A stretch of DNA of 22,812 nucleotides, taken from NCBI GenBank assembly GCA_949744025.1, contig CATJWA010000230.1:1-22812 (forward strand), given 5' to 3'. The position numbers and the translations under genes are program-made. Below, piece by piece: positions 1-6,171 of this stretch. Under the pieces are notes generated by a model. It did no database searches, was not told the DNA's origin, and worked only from the letters and a program-made list of their open reading frames with translations. The stretch comes from an uncultured Eubacteriales bacterium (lineage in GTDB: Bacteria > Bacillota > Clostridia > Oscillospirales > Oscillospiraceae). How positions within the stretch are numbered: the stretch's first letter is position 1; the number at the start of each line of letters is the position of its first letter.

Positions 1-70
1 CGAACCCACGAGCCCTTGCGGACTACCTGATTTCGAGTCAGGCTCGTTATGACCACTTCGATACGTCTCC
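1..70 (-). tRNA. tRNA-Ser (anticodon CGA), 3' end cut by window edge
   Basis: Read on the minus strand from position 70, the sequence begins with the acceptor strand GGAGACG. It continues through a D-arm, an anticodon stem closing the loop CTCGAAA (anticodon CGA, reading the serine codon UCG), the long variable arm typical of class II tRNAs, and the start of the T-arm (GGGTTCG). The remaining 3' acceptor strand lies outside the window, so a CCA end cannot be judged. The likely promoter is about 100 nt upstream, beyond a partial copy of this same gene at 106-143. Confidence 0.9.
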
Positions 71-105
71 ACAGTATAATTATTCAGTTTTCGGCACAGA
101 TAACA

Positions 106-143
106 TGATTTCGAGTCAGGCTCGTTATGACCACTTCGATACG
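106..143 (-). repeat. Perfect 38-bp copy of the tRNA-Ser 5' half (pseudo-tRNA fragment)
   Basis: Positions 106-143 are identical to 28-65 of the tRNA-Ser gene and in the same orientation, with starts 78 bp apart. The copy holds the D-arm and the anticodon stem-loop. The two copies diverge abruptly on both sides: the acceptor strand differs (GGAAGCG instead of GGAGACG) and the variable arm is missing. It cannot fold into a full tRNA. It could be an attachment-site relic of an element that used this tRNA gene, or a local tandem duplication. No integrase is present in the window. Confidence 0.85.
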
Positions 144-168
144 CTTCCATGCACACTGAGCTTTATAT

Positions 169-197
169 AAGATACCATGCAAATGCACGGCTGTCAA
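169..197 (-). promoter_or_regulatory. Candidate promoter of the tRNA-Ser unit
   Basis: A consensus -35 TTGACA (197-192), a 17-bp spacer and a -10 TATCTT (174-169) lie on the minus strand. Transcription would start near 162, so the transcript would carry the pseudo-tRNA fragment (143-106) as a leader before the real tRNA at 70. The -10 matches at 4 of 6 positions. A TATACT directly next to the tRNA 5' end is too close to serve it. Confidence 0.5.
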
Positions 198-219
198 CCT
201 TCGTTTTTCAAAGGACTGT

Positions 220-251
220 AAAAAAAGCGGCGACACACATCCTGTGCCGCC
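220..251 (-). terminator. Intrinsic terminator after the EIIC-type gene
   Basis: On the minus strand, just after the stop codon at 262, a GC-rich hairpin (GCGGC at 250-246 pairing with GCCGC at 231-227, extended past a one-base bulge) is followed by seven T residues at 226-220. This would end the pncB-niaR-EIIC transcription unit before the tRNA promoter. Confidence 0.75.
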
Positions 252-261
252 ACATTTTTTC

Positions 262-1377
262 TCACAGCTTCAAATCCCCCTCGCGTATCCAGCCAAGCCT
301 GCGGCTCGCCAGTCCCAGCGCCCAGCAGATAACCGCCGGCAGTACCACGCATACAAGCACAAGGCCAATCCAATCCATTACCCCCGGTGTTATCGCCACA
401 GCTCCGGCCGCCGCCGCGCTGGCCGAGGGCTCGGCCCAGCCTGTCCATACGCCTATTGGTCCGCACAGCCCGCAGGTACCCATACCGGAGTTGACCGCCG
501 CGCCGTTCATCTCCAAGCCGAATACACACGTCGCTATCGGCCCGGTTATCATGGACGTCACCGTCGGCGCTATCCAAATCCTTGGGTTGCGCACAATGTT
601 GCCCATTTGCAGCATCGACGTGCCCAGCCCTTGGGACACAAGCCCGCCCCAGCGGTTTTCACGGAAGGACATCACCGCAAATCCAACCATCTGCGCGCAG
701 CAGCCAGCCACTGCCGCACCGCCGGCCAGGCCCGTGAGAGACAGCGCCGCGCATATCGCCGCTGAGGATATCGGCAGCGTCAACGCAACGCCCACCACGG
801 CCGCAACTATCACACCCATGAAAAACGGCTGCAGCTCCGTCGCCCACATGATAAAACGCCCGACCTGACTGGCCGCCGCTCCTATCGGCGCGGCGACAAG
901 ATATGAAAGCCCCACACCTACGAGTACCGTCACCGTCGGCGTCACGAGAATGTCAACCTTCGTCTCCCCTGCAACTGCTTTGCCAAACTCCGATGCCACT
1001 ATCGCCACAACCAGCACAGCCAGCGGTCCTCCGGCACCGCCCATAGCGTTAGCCGCAAAGCCCACCGCAGCAAGCGAAAACAAAACCATCGCCGGTGCCT
1101 GAAGCGCGTAGCCTATCGCAATGGCCATCGCCGGCCCCACCATGGCCGAGGCCAGTCCGCCCACGGTGTAGCTCACCGCCTGCTCACCGCTGCCGACCGT
1201 CGCCACCGTGGCCGTGAGAAAGCCAATGTGGAGCTGGCTGCCCAGTGTGTTGAGAATCGTTCCTATAAGCAGCGAACAGAAAAGCCCCTGGGCCATGGCC
1301 GACAGCGCGTCAATACCGTAGCGCTTGCCGGAAACCACTATGTTTTTACGTTTCAAAAATGAACTTAATTTTCCCAT
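262..1377 (-). CDS. PTS EIIC-type (PfoR-like) membrane protein, candidate niacin-regulon transporter
   Basis: A 371-aa, very hydrophobic protein with about nine to ten glycine/alanine-rich membrane segments. The C-terminal half has the pattern of the PTS_EIIC_2/PfoR family: an NPRIW segment near residue 265, glycine-rich GMGTCGLCG, and a terminal GWIREGDLKL. Family members are annotated as PTS sugar IIC subunits or as the membrane regulator PfoR, and often lack partner IIA and IIB genes; none is present here. The ATG at 1377 is preceded by AGAGG. Its promoter overlaps the niaR stop codon and is followed by a 48-bp palindrome centred on TGTCAAGACA, a core also found at the pncB promoter. I infer NiaR control and a possible role in niacin or NAD-precursor uptake. 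Substrate and transport activity are unproven, and the family name alone would suggest a sugar. Confidence 0.8.
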   Translation of the reverse strand: MGKLSSFLKRKNIVVSGKRYGIDALSAMAQGLFCSLLIGTILNTLGSQLHIGFLTATVATVGSGEQAVSYTVGGLASAMVGPAMAIAIGYALQAPAMVLFSLAAVGFAANAMGGAGGPLAVLVVAIVASEFGKAVAGETKVDILVTPTVTVLVGVGLSYLVAAPIGAAASQVGRFIMWATELQPFFMGVIVAAVVGVALTLPISSAAICAALSLTGLAGGAAVAGCCAQMVGFAVMSFRENRWGGLVSQGLGTSMLQMGNIVRNPRIWIAPTVTSMITGPIATCVFGLEMNGAAVNSGMGTCGLCGPIGVWTGWAEPSASAAAAGAVAITPGVMDWIGLVLVCVVLPAVICWALGLASRRLGWIREGDLKL

Positions 1378-1400
1378 ATTCTCTTACCTCTGCAAAAGCA

Positions 1401-1448
1401 ATAATATAGTCAATATATATGTCAAGACACATATATTGACTATATTAT
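1401..1448. promoter_or_regulatory. 48-bp near-perfect palindrome, candidate NiaR operator of the EIIC gene
   Basis: Arms 1401-1423 and 1426-1448 are inverted repeats of 23 bp with one mismatch, separated by AA. The centre (1420-1429) is TGTCAAGACA. The element begins inside the -10 box of the minus-strand promoter and covers the transcription start, a typical repressor position. The same core in the reverse sense (TGTCTTGACA) lies at 3492-3501 before pncB. NiaR in Firmicutes is known to repress NAD biosynthesis and salvage genes. That this is its site is inferred from the shared core and from niaR being adjacent. Confidence 0.75.
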
Positions 1449-1471
1449 AATCCTATTTTCACTTATGTCAA
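1444..1471 (-). promoter_or_regulatory. Promoter of the EIIC-type gene
   Basis: A consensus -35 TTGACA (1471-1466), 16-bp spacer and consensus -10 TATAAT (1449-1444) lie on the minus strand. The -35 contains the TGA stop codon of niaR. The EIIC gene can therefore be transcribed separately from pncB-niaR, with the palindrome acting as operator. Confidence 0.8.
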
Positions 1472-1992
1472 GAGTCAGATTTGAGCAGCAGCCCTTCCCT
1501 CTCCAATTCGCTGATTACTCGCTCATAGGCCTCCTCATCTGGGCACAGCAGGGTGTGCAGGTGTATTCCCCCTGTGAGCATCGACAGCGGGCGCGCCTCC
1601 TCCTGAGCGGCGCGGGAGACGAAGCGGCGCACATCGTAACGGCTCCTGAGCTCCAGCGCACCGGCGAGCTGTCCGTATATCGGATGCTCAACTATTACGT
1701 CGCGCACGGTGCAGCCGTTGTCCACCATGATATTGAGCTCCCGCTCCATGTCCTGAGCGCTGTGCGAGCATGCCACCGTGCGTACGATAAGCCCCGCGTC
1801 TCGCGTTACCACATAGCCTCGCGGCGTTGCGCTTACCGTCTCTCCCGCAGCACGCAGCAGAGCCACGTCACCTACTATTATCTGTCGGCTCACACCGAGG
1901 CGTTCAGCCAGAGCGGCGGCGCTTATGGGCCCCTGAGAAGCGTTCAGACAGCTTAATATCTCCCTGCGTCGTTCCTGAGCATTCATCGCCAT
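1468..1992 (-). CDS. niaR: Niacin-responsive transcriptional repressor NiaR (YrxA family)
   Basis: A 174-aa protein with an N-terminal winged HTH (about residues 8-60; helix pair around LAERLGVSRQIIVGDVALLR) and a C-terminal 3H domain with the histidine motifs ACSHS, EHPIYGQL and GGIHLHT that bind metal and ligand. Length and order match the NiaR/YrxA family, which binds niacin and represses NAD synthesis and salvage genes in the Bacillus/Clostridium group. The ATG at 1992 has GGAGG seven nt upstream; an in-frame ATG two codons later is less well placed. The gene follows pncB by 12 nt and is presumably co-transcribed with it, so repression at the pncB promoter would be autoregulatory. The EIIC gene downstream has its own promoter with the same operator core. 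Confidence 0.93.
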   Translation of the reverse strand: MAMNAQERRREILSCLNASQGPISAAALAERLGVSRQIIVGDVALLRAAGETVSATPRGYVVTRDAGLIVRTVACSHSAQDMERELNIMVDNGCTVRDVIVEHPIYGQLAGALELRSRYDVRRFVSRAAQEEARPLSMLTGGIHLHTLLCPDEEAYERVISELEREGLLLKSDS

Positions 1993-2004
1993 TTCCCCGC
2001 CTCC

Positions 2005-3465
2005 TCAGTCTCCGTGGCGTCTCATGCCGCGAATGAGGCTGTTCTTGATGTCCCAAAGCCTCTGAGAAAGGTCCACATAGTAGTTGTGCGGGTTGTCAAA
2101 GCGTTTGACCTCGTCCCAAAGAGAGGAGACCTCAGCCCGGCAATAGTCCTTTATCCCGTCCAGGGAAGGCTGTTTATATACCAGCTCTCCTTTTTTGAAT
2201 ACCGGCACGAGCAGCTCGCGCGCCGTGTAATTTGTCACCGTCTGGCTTTTCCAGGTCGCGTTCGGATCAAAAATCCTCAGAGGTCTGGTGTCATCCACCG
2301 TCTCGTCATAAACGCAGATATAATCCGCAATCGCCCTGCCGGTGATTCGGTCGAAAAGCCTGTAGACCTTCTTAAAGTGCGGATTGGTTATCTTAGCCAC
2401 ATTCTCGGATATTTTAATCTTAGGCTGAATATTTCCTTCGCTGTCCTCTACCGCGGCGAGCTTGTACACCCCTCCGAACACCGGCTCACTGCGTGCGGTT
2501 ATCAGCCGCTCGCCCACGCCGAAAATGTCAATTTCCGCACCCTGATTTATCAAATCCTCAATGAGAAACTCATCCAGTGCGTTCGAGCAGGTTATAGTAC
2601 ACTCCGTCCAGCCTGCCTCGTCGAGCATTTTGCGTGCCTGCCGCGTGAGGTAGGCCAAGTCGCCGGAGTCGAGGCGGATGCCGCATTTCGTTATCCCCTG
2701 GGGCTTCAAAATCTCGTTAAAGGCGCGTATGGCGTCCGGCACGCCGGAGCGCAGTGTGTCATAGGTATCCACAAGCAGCACTACGTTGTTTGGGTACACT
2801 TTGCAGTACGCGGCGAAAGCGTCGTACTGGGTGGGGAACATCTGAACCCAGGAATGGGCCATCGTCCCGCCGGCTTTCACGCCGTAAATCTGGTCGGAGA
2901 TTGTACATGCCGTGCCCGCGCAGCCGCCGATATAGGCCGCTCTCGCTCCCGTTACCGCAGCGTCTATACCCTGGGCCCTGCGTGAACCGAATTCCAGCAC
3001 CGCCCTGCCCTTCGCCGCACGGCATATGCGGTTTGCCTTTGTTGCAATCAGGCTCTGGTGGTTTAGCTGCATGAGGATATAGGTCTCCACCATCTGCGCC
3101 TCGATGGCCGGAGCCCGAACGGTCATAACCGGCTCATATGGGAAAATGGGGGTGCCCTCCGGAACGCTCCAAATGTCTCCGGTAAAGCGGAAGGAGCGCA
3201 GGTATTCCAGAAACTCCTCACAAAACATCTCTCGCGAGCGCAGATATTCTATGTCCTCATCGCTGTAGTGCAGGTCCTGAATGTAGCTTATCACCTGCTC
3301 CAGTCCCGCGGCTATGGCGTATCCGCCGTTGTCCGGCACGCGGCGGAAAAACACGTCGAAATAGGTTATCTGTCCGGCCATGCCGCACTCAAAATATCCG
3401 TCGCCCATTGTCAGCTCATAGAAGTCGCAGAGCATGGTCAGGTTCATTTTTTCGTTTTCTCTCAT
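2005..3465 (-). CDS. pncB: Nicotinate phosphoribosyltransferase
   Basis: A 486-aa enzyme of the Preiss-Handler NAD salvage pathway: nicotinate plus PRPP plus ATP gives nicotinate mononucleotide. Family hallmarks include the N-terminal NLTMLCDFYELTM, EFGSRRA (residues 158-164) and GGTMAHSW (199-206) with the histidine that is phosphorylated in this family (H204), followed by the IRLDSGDL segment. I chose the ATG at 3465 because GGAGG sits seven nt before it. The reading frame stays open to 3504, but a start there would lie in the operator, about at the predicted transcription start, without a ribosome binding site. The promoter carries TGTCTTGACA just after the -10, fitting niacin-dependent repression by NiaR encoded 12 nt downstream. 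Confidence 0.95.
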   Translation of the reverse strand: MRENEKMNLTMLCDFYELTMGDGYFECGMAGQITYFDVFFRRVPDNGGYAIAAGLEQVISYIQDLHYSDEDIEYLRSREMFCEEFLEYLRSFRFTGDIWSVPEGTPIFPYEPVMTVRAPAIEAQMVETYILMQLNHQSLIATKANRICRAAKGRAVLEFGSRRAQGIDAAVTGARAAYIGGCAGTACTISDQIYGVKAGGTMAHSWVQMFPTQYDAFAAYCKVYPNNVVLLVDTYDTLRSGVPDAIRAFNEILKPQGITKCGIRLDSGDLAYLTRQARKMLDEAGWTECTITCSNALDEFLIEDLINQGAEIDIFGVGERLITARSEPVFGGVYKLAAVEDSEGNIQPKIKISENVAKITNPHFKKVYRLFDRITGRAIADYICVYDETVDDTRPLRIFDPNATWKSQTVTNYTARELLVPVFKKGELVYKQPSLDGIKDYCRAEVSSLWDEVKRFDNPHNYYVDLSQRLWDIKNSLIRGMRRHGD

Positions 3466-3489
3466 CGGGAATGCCTCCGTGATCTTTAA

Positions 3490-3511
3490 GTTGTCTTGAC
3501 ACATGTGAAGA
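3490..3511. promoter_or_regulatory. Candidate NiaR operator of pncB
   Basis: TGTCTTGACA at 3492-3501 matches, in reverse, the centre of the 48-bp palindrome before the EIIC gene. On the minus strand both sites read ATGTGTC-WW-GACA. Around it, 3495-3512 forms an imperfect palindrome (seven of nine positions symmetric). The site lies directly downstream of the -10 and over the predicted start of transcription. Confidence 0.7.
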
Positions 3512-3512
3512 T

Positions 3513-3541
3513 ATTATAGTCCATTCCGGCGCGTAGTGCAA
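3513..3541 (-). promoter_or_regulatory. Promoter of pncB-niaR
   Basis: On the minus strand, -35 TTGCAC (3541-3536), a 17-bp spacer and a consensus -10 TATAAT (3518-3513). It sits between the sirtuin stop codon (3582) and the pncB start, so pncB-niaR forms its own unit rather than depending on the sirtuin operon. Confidence 0.8.
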
Positions 3542-3581
3542 CATAAATCTTTTTTTTATTTCCAGACATATGTCCATACGC

Positions 3582-4460
3582 TCATTCTTCCTCAAGCAGC
3601 TTATCAATCACGCCGCCTATATCGGCGCTAATGCAAACGGAACGCTCCGCGATTTCAACGGGCTCGGCGGCTCTCTCCAGATTGATGCAGGCATAAACGG
3701 CATCCGGATTTTCATGAGTATATTTCCAGAATGGATACTTAATTATGGCCGGAGTATTCCAGCCAACACCCAGCTCCAGATACAGCAGCCTGCCGCGCCC
3801 GTGCTTTCGAAGGAAATTCTTATATCTCTCCGCGGCCTCATACCATCCCTCGTCCTGTACAAATTTGCCGTCTGCCCGCAAATTCATGGTCATCGGCCTT
3901 CCGCATTTGGGGCAGGATGGTATCAGCTTCGACGGCACCTTCATTTCCCTTTGCTCCGCAGCCATGCGGCGAACAGTATTCTCATTGTCATACGTCTCCC
4001 GATGACATGGCTTGCTGCACTGCCACAGTCCGTAATCCCCCTGCGTATAGAACAGGCGTTTCTTATCAAAGCCTGCCATTTGGAATTGGTGGTCCACATT
4101 TGTGGTAAGCACAAAATATTCCCTGCCGCTCACCAGCTCCAGCAGCCTGTCATACGCCGGCCCCGGCGCACGCTCATATCGGTTTATCATAATGTGGCGG
4201 CTCCACCAGGCCCAGTATTCCTCCGGCGTTTGAAACGGATAAAATCCGCCTGAGTACATATCCCGAATACCATACTTTTCGATGAAGTCTCCAAAATTTC
4301 TCTGAAAACGCTCCCCGGAATAGGTCAGTCCAGCGGCGGCGGACAAGCCGGCTCCCGCACCGATGACCAAGGCTTCCGCACCTGCGGCAGCCGCTCTCAG
4401 CCGCTCAATTTTCTCCGAGCAGCTCTCGGTAGATTTGCGCGTCAATATCCTTGAAAACAT
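3582..4460 (-). CDS. Class M sirtuin (SirTM), putative NAD-dependent protein ADP-ribosyltransferase
   Basis: A 292-aa Sir2-fold protein. The nucleotide-binding GAGAGLS is at residues 34-40, followed by TTNVDHQFQMAGF (N121) and FYTQGDYGLWQC. Glutamine Q140 takes the place of the catalytic histidine of deacetylase sirtuins, a mark of the SirTM class, whose characterised members ADP-ribosylate a lipoyl-carrier protein. Zinc ligands are C148, C152, C183 and C186. The gene overlaps the macrodomain gene by 56 nt, the known SirTM/macrodomain pairing. The ATG at 4460 is ten nt after GGAGG; a TTG one codon earlier has seven-nt spacing and may be the true start. No GcvH-like carrier or lipoate ligase gene lies nearby, so the modified target is unknown. 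Confidence 0.88.
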   Translation of the reverse strand: MFSRILTRKSTESCSEKIERLRAAAAGAEALVIGAGAGLSAAAGLTYSGERFQRNFGDFIEKYGIRDMYSGGFYPFQTPEEYWAWWSRHIMINRYERAPGPAYDRLLELVSGREYFVLTTNVDHQFQMAGFDKKRLFYTQGDYGLWQCSKPCHRETYDNENTVRRMAAEQREMKVPSKLIPSCPKCGRPMTMNLRADGKFVQDEGWYEAAERYKNFLRKHGRGRLLYLELGVGWNTPAIIKYPFWKYTHENPDAVYACINLERAAEPVEIAERSVCISADIGGVIDKLLEEE

Positions 4461-5196
4461 CAAAAACCACCCTCCTTACGGACGTATCGTTCCTGAGAAA
4501 ATCTGTGACTGTTTCCACGGCAATTTCAGCGGCTTCCCTGTTCGGGAAATGAAATTCGCCTGTAGAAATACAGCAAAATGCCACGCTTTTCAGCCCCTTC
4601 TCTGACGCCAGCTCCAGACAGGAACGGTAGCAGGAGGCCAGTTCCTCCATGTTCTTTTGTGTCACGCATCCCTGAACAACGGGTCCGACAGTATGCAGAA
4701 CATATTTAGCGGGCAAATTGTAGCCCCATGTCAGCTTTGCCCTCCCGTTCGGCTCCGGATGGCCCTGCGCGCTCATAAGCCGGCTGCACTCGTCACGAAG
4801 CTGAAGTCCCGCCGCCGAGTGTATTACGTTGTCGATGCAGCCGTGGCAGGGGCAGAAGCAGCCCAGCAGGGCGCTGTTGTCAGCATCCACAATCGCGTCC
4901 GCAGCCAGCCGTGTTATATCCCCCTGCCATATGGCCAATCGGGAATCCGAGGCAACTGACGGCAGGCTGTACACGTCTACCACGCCTCTGGCATCACGCT
5001 CCGCTGAGAGAAGCTCATCCTGCAAGCTCAGAAATCGCGGGCTCAGCGGCATGGGCGGTCTGATATTCATCAGCGAGCGCAGGAGACGCCGCTGGCCGGC
5101 GGCGTCCTCCGGAAATTCTCCGGCCTGTGAGCGGTATTCCGGCATTTCGTCCAGCAGCATGGCATTGAGCTGCCGTACGCGTTCCAAATATTCCAT
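4405..5196 (-). CDS. Zinc-dependent macrodomain protein (ADP-ribosylglycohydrolase)
   Basis: A 263-aa protein of the zinc-macrodomain family linked to SirTM, expected to remove the ADP-ribose that the sirtuin adds. The N-terminal helical extension (about 1-85, with SLMNIRPPMP) is followed by WQGDIT (90-95), the zinc motif GCFCPCHGCIDN (likely ligands C113, H118, C120), KYVLHTVGP and CCISTGEFHFP (208-218). The usual VNAAN preceding the zinc site reads VDADN (103-107), an odd change at ribose-binding positions. The ATG at 5196 has GGAGG eight nt upstream; an in-frame GTG two codons earlier is badly spaced. The stop codon lies inside the sirtuin gene, suggesting translational coupling. The SDR gene upstream is 75 nt away. 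Confidence 0.9.
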   Translation of the reverse strand: MEYLERVRQLNAMLLDEMPEYRSQAGEFPEDAAGQRRLLRSLMNIRPPMPLSPRFLSLQDELLSAERDARGVVDVYSLPSVASDSRLAIWQGDITRLAADAIVDADNSALLGCFCPCHGCIDNVIHSAAGLQLRDECSRLMSAQGHPEPNGRAKLTWGYNLPAKYVLHTVGPVVQGCVTQKNMEELASCYRSCLELASEKGLKSVAFCCISTGEFHFPNREAAEIAVETVTDFLRNDTSVRRVVFDVFKDIDAQIYRELLGEN

Positions 5197-5229
5197 AAGC
5201 ACTTCCTCCTTTCCTTGATTTTTGTCCGT

Positions 5230-5257
5230 GGCCGCCCCGTATAACCGCGGGACGGCC
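5230..5257. other. Intercistronic hairpin without a T-tract
   Basis: Arms 5230-5239 and 5248-5257 form a ten-bp stem (one G-U pair) with an eight-nt loop, between the SDR stop codon and the macrodomain gene. No run of T follows on the minus strand and no promoter is visible after it. It is more likely an mRNA-stabilising or processing hairpin inside an operon than a full terminator. Confidence 0.5.
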
Positions 5258-5271
5258 CCATGCCTTTCGGC

Positions 5272-5901
5272 TTACCTGCCCACTACGGAAATCCGTTCCC
5301 TGATATGGTTTCCGTCTGCAATCTCATCCACCATGGCTATGGCATAATCGGCGTAGCTGATAACGCTCTCGCCCATGCTGTTCAGGGTCAGCTCCTCGCC
5401 GCCCAGGATGTATTCCCCTGTGCGCTCACCCTCTGCCTGAAAATCTCCGGCAGGGCTGATATAGGTCCACCTGACGTCATTTCTCCCCCGCAGCTCGCGC
5501 AGAGCCTGGTCATGGGCTGCGGCCAGCGGCTTGAAGGCATCGGGGAAGTCAGGGCCGTCAGCCACAGTGAGGGTGTGTTCGCGGTTGACGTACAGACTTC
5601 CGGCGCCACCCACGACGAGCAGGCGGGTGTCTGTGCCAGAGAGTACATCGCACAGATGCACAACAGCCTGAGGAATCTGCCGGACGGTATCGGCTGTCCA
5701 TGCGCCGAAAGCGTCCACCACCACATCAAAGTCCCTGAGATCATCGGCAGTCAGGTTGAACAGGTCCTTCACAATCGTCTTGCCTGCGGCAGATTTATTC
5801 TCTCCGCGGACCACGGCAGTTACATCCAGGTTCCGCTCCACGGCCTCCATGACAATCAGACGTCCAGCCTTTCCATTGGCGCAAATAACAGCGATTTTCA
5901 T
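5272..5901 (-). CDS. NAD(P)-binding SDR-type oxidoreductase (NmrA/YhfK-like)
   Basis: A 209-aa Rossmann-fold protein that begins MKIAVICANGKAGR, the dinucleotide-binding loop, with a Cys replacing the first glycine of the common GxxGxxG pattern. Later segments VVVDAFGAW, LLVVGGAGSLYV and WTYISPAGDF fit atypical short-chain dehydrogenase or NmrA-like proteins of about 210 aa. The ATG at 5901 has GGAGG eight nt upstream; the frame is open further upstream but without a better start. It has its own promoter and probably leads the operon with the macrodomain and sirtuin genes. Substrate and reaction are unknown. Its place beside two ADP-ribose enzymes may reflect a shared NAD(P) theme or chance. 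Confidence 0.82.
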   Translation of the reverse strand: MKIAVICANGKAGRLIVMEAVERNLDVTAVVRGENKSAAGKTIVKDLFNLTADDLRDFDVVVDAFGAWTADTVRQIPQAVVHLCDVLSGTDTRLLVVGGAGSLYVNREHTLTVADGPDFPDAFKPLAAAHDQALRELRGRNDVRWTYISPAGDFQAEGERTGEYILGGEELTLNSMGESVISYADYAIAMVDEIADGNHIRERISVVGR

Positions 5902-5959
5902 GTTGTGTACCTCCATAAATTGTTTTTCTAAACGCTGGGATTTTCCCCTCGTTGTCTGC

Positions 5960-5988
5960 ATCATAACAGACTTTAACAGCGCTGTGAA
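5960..5988 (-). promoter_or_regulatory. Promoter of the SDR-macrodomain-sirtuin unit
   Basis: On the minus strand, -35 TTCACA (5988-5983), 17-bp spacer and -10 TATGAT (5965-5960), each matching consensus at five of six positions. The start of transcription would be near 5953, giving a leader of about 50 nt. Confidence 0.65.
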
Positions 5989-6007
5989 GTACGCACAATA
6001 TTGTGGC

Positions 6008-6054
6008 ATAGTTACTCCCAGGTAACTATCGGGCGGTTACCGAAGGGTAACTAT
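6008..6054. promoter_or_regulatory. Two GTAAC-type inverted repeats, candidate HxlR-like operators
   Basis: First repeat: ATAGTTAC (6008-6015), a six-nt spacer and GTAACTAT (6022-6029), a perfect inverted repeat. Second repeat: GTTACC (6036-6041), four nt and GGTAAC (6046-6051). GGTAACTAT also recurs directly at 6021-6029 and 6046-6054, 25 bp apart. The elements lie 20 to 66 bp upstream of the SDR -35, fitting an activator or a repressor acting by looping. Sites of this style are known for HxlR/YodB-type regulators, which often control SDR genes. No such regulator gene is in the window. Confidence 0.6.
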
Positions 6055-6126
6055 TTGGTAATTCCAAGGCTTTGCGGCTCTTTCCCCTCAAAAAAATTTT
6101 TGCCCGGCAAATATCACAATCATACC

Positions 6127-6160
6127 AAAGCCGGCAGACCAATCATGGTCTGCCGGCTTT
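6127..6160. terminator. Strong hairpin terminator after the ECF gene
   Basis: A perfect 15-bp stem (6127-6141 with 6146-6160) with loop ATCA lies just after the stop codon at 6172. On the minus strand only TTT follows the GC stem before GG. On the plus strand the T run is longer (TTTTT). It probably ends the ECF operon but may be imperfect in that direction. Bases 6055-6126 between this hairpin and the GTAAC repeats hold no gene; an A/T run at 6091-6101 is the only visible feature. Confidence 0.65.
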
Positions 6161-6171
6161 TTCCGCTTACC

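Noticed and set aside
1..147. Two complete tandem tRNA-Ser genes
   Set aside because: The upstream copy lacks the variable arm, T-arm and matching acceptor strand, so only the gene at the window edge can be a real tRNA.
149..868. Open plus-strand frame of 239 codons opposite the EIIC gene
   Set aside because: It is antisense to a clear membrane-protein gene, is rich in Pro/Ala/Thr as expected of a shadow frame in GC-rich DNA, and has no ribosome binding site or recognisable domain.
2014..2985. Open plus-strand frame of 323 codons opposite pncB
   Set aside because: pncB has all family motifs on the minus strand; the antisense product matches no pattern I know and has no start signals.
3466..3504. 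Longer pncB start at 3504
   Set aside because: It would begin in the operator, about at the predicted transcription start, and lacks a ribosome binding site; the ATG at 3465 has a well-placed GGAGG.
3582..4460. Annotation as a classical Sir2 protein deacetylase
   Set aside because: The catalytic histidine is replaced by glutamine in the TQGDYG segment and the gene overlaps a zinc macrodomain gene, both marks of the SirTM class.
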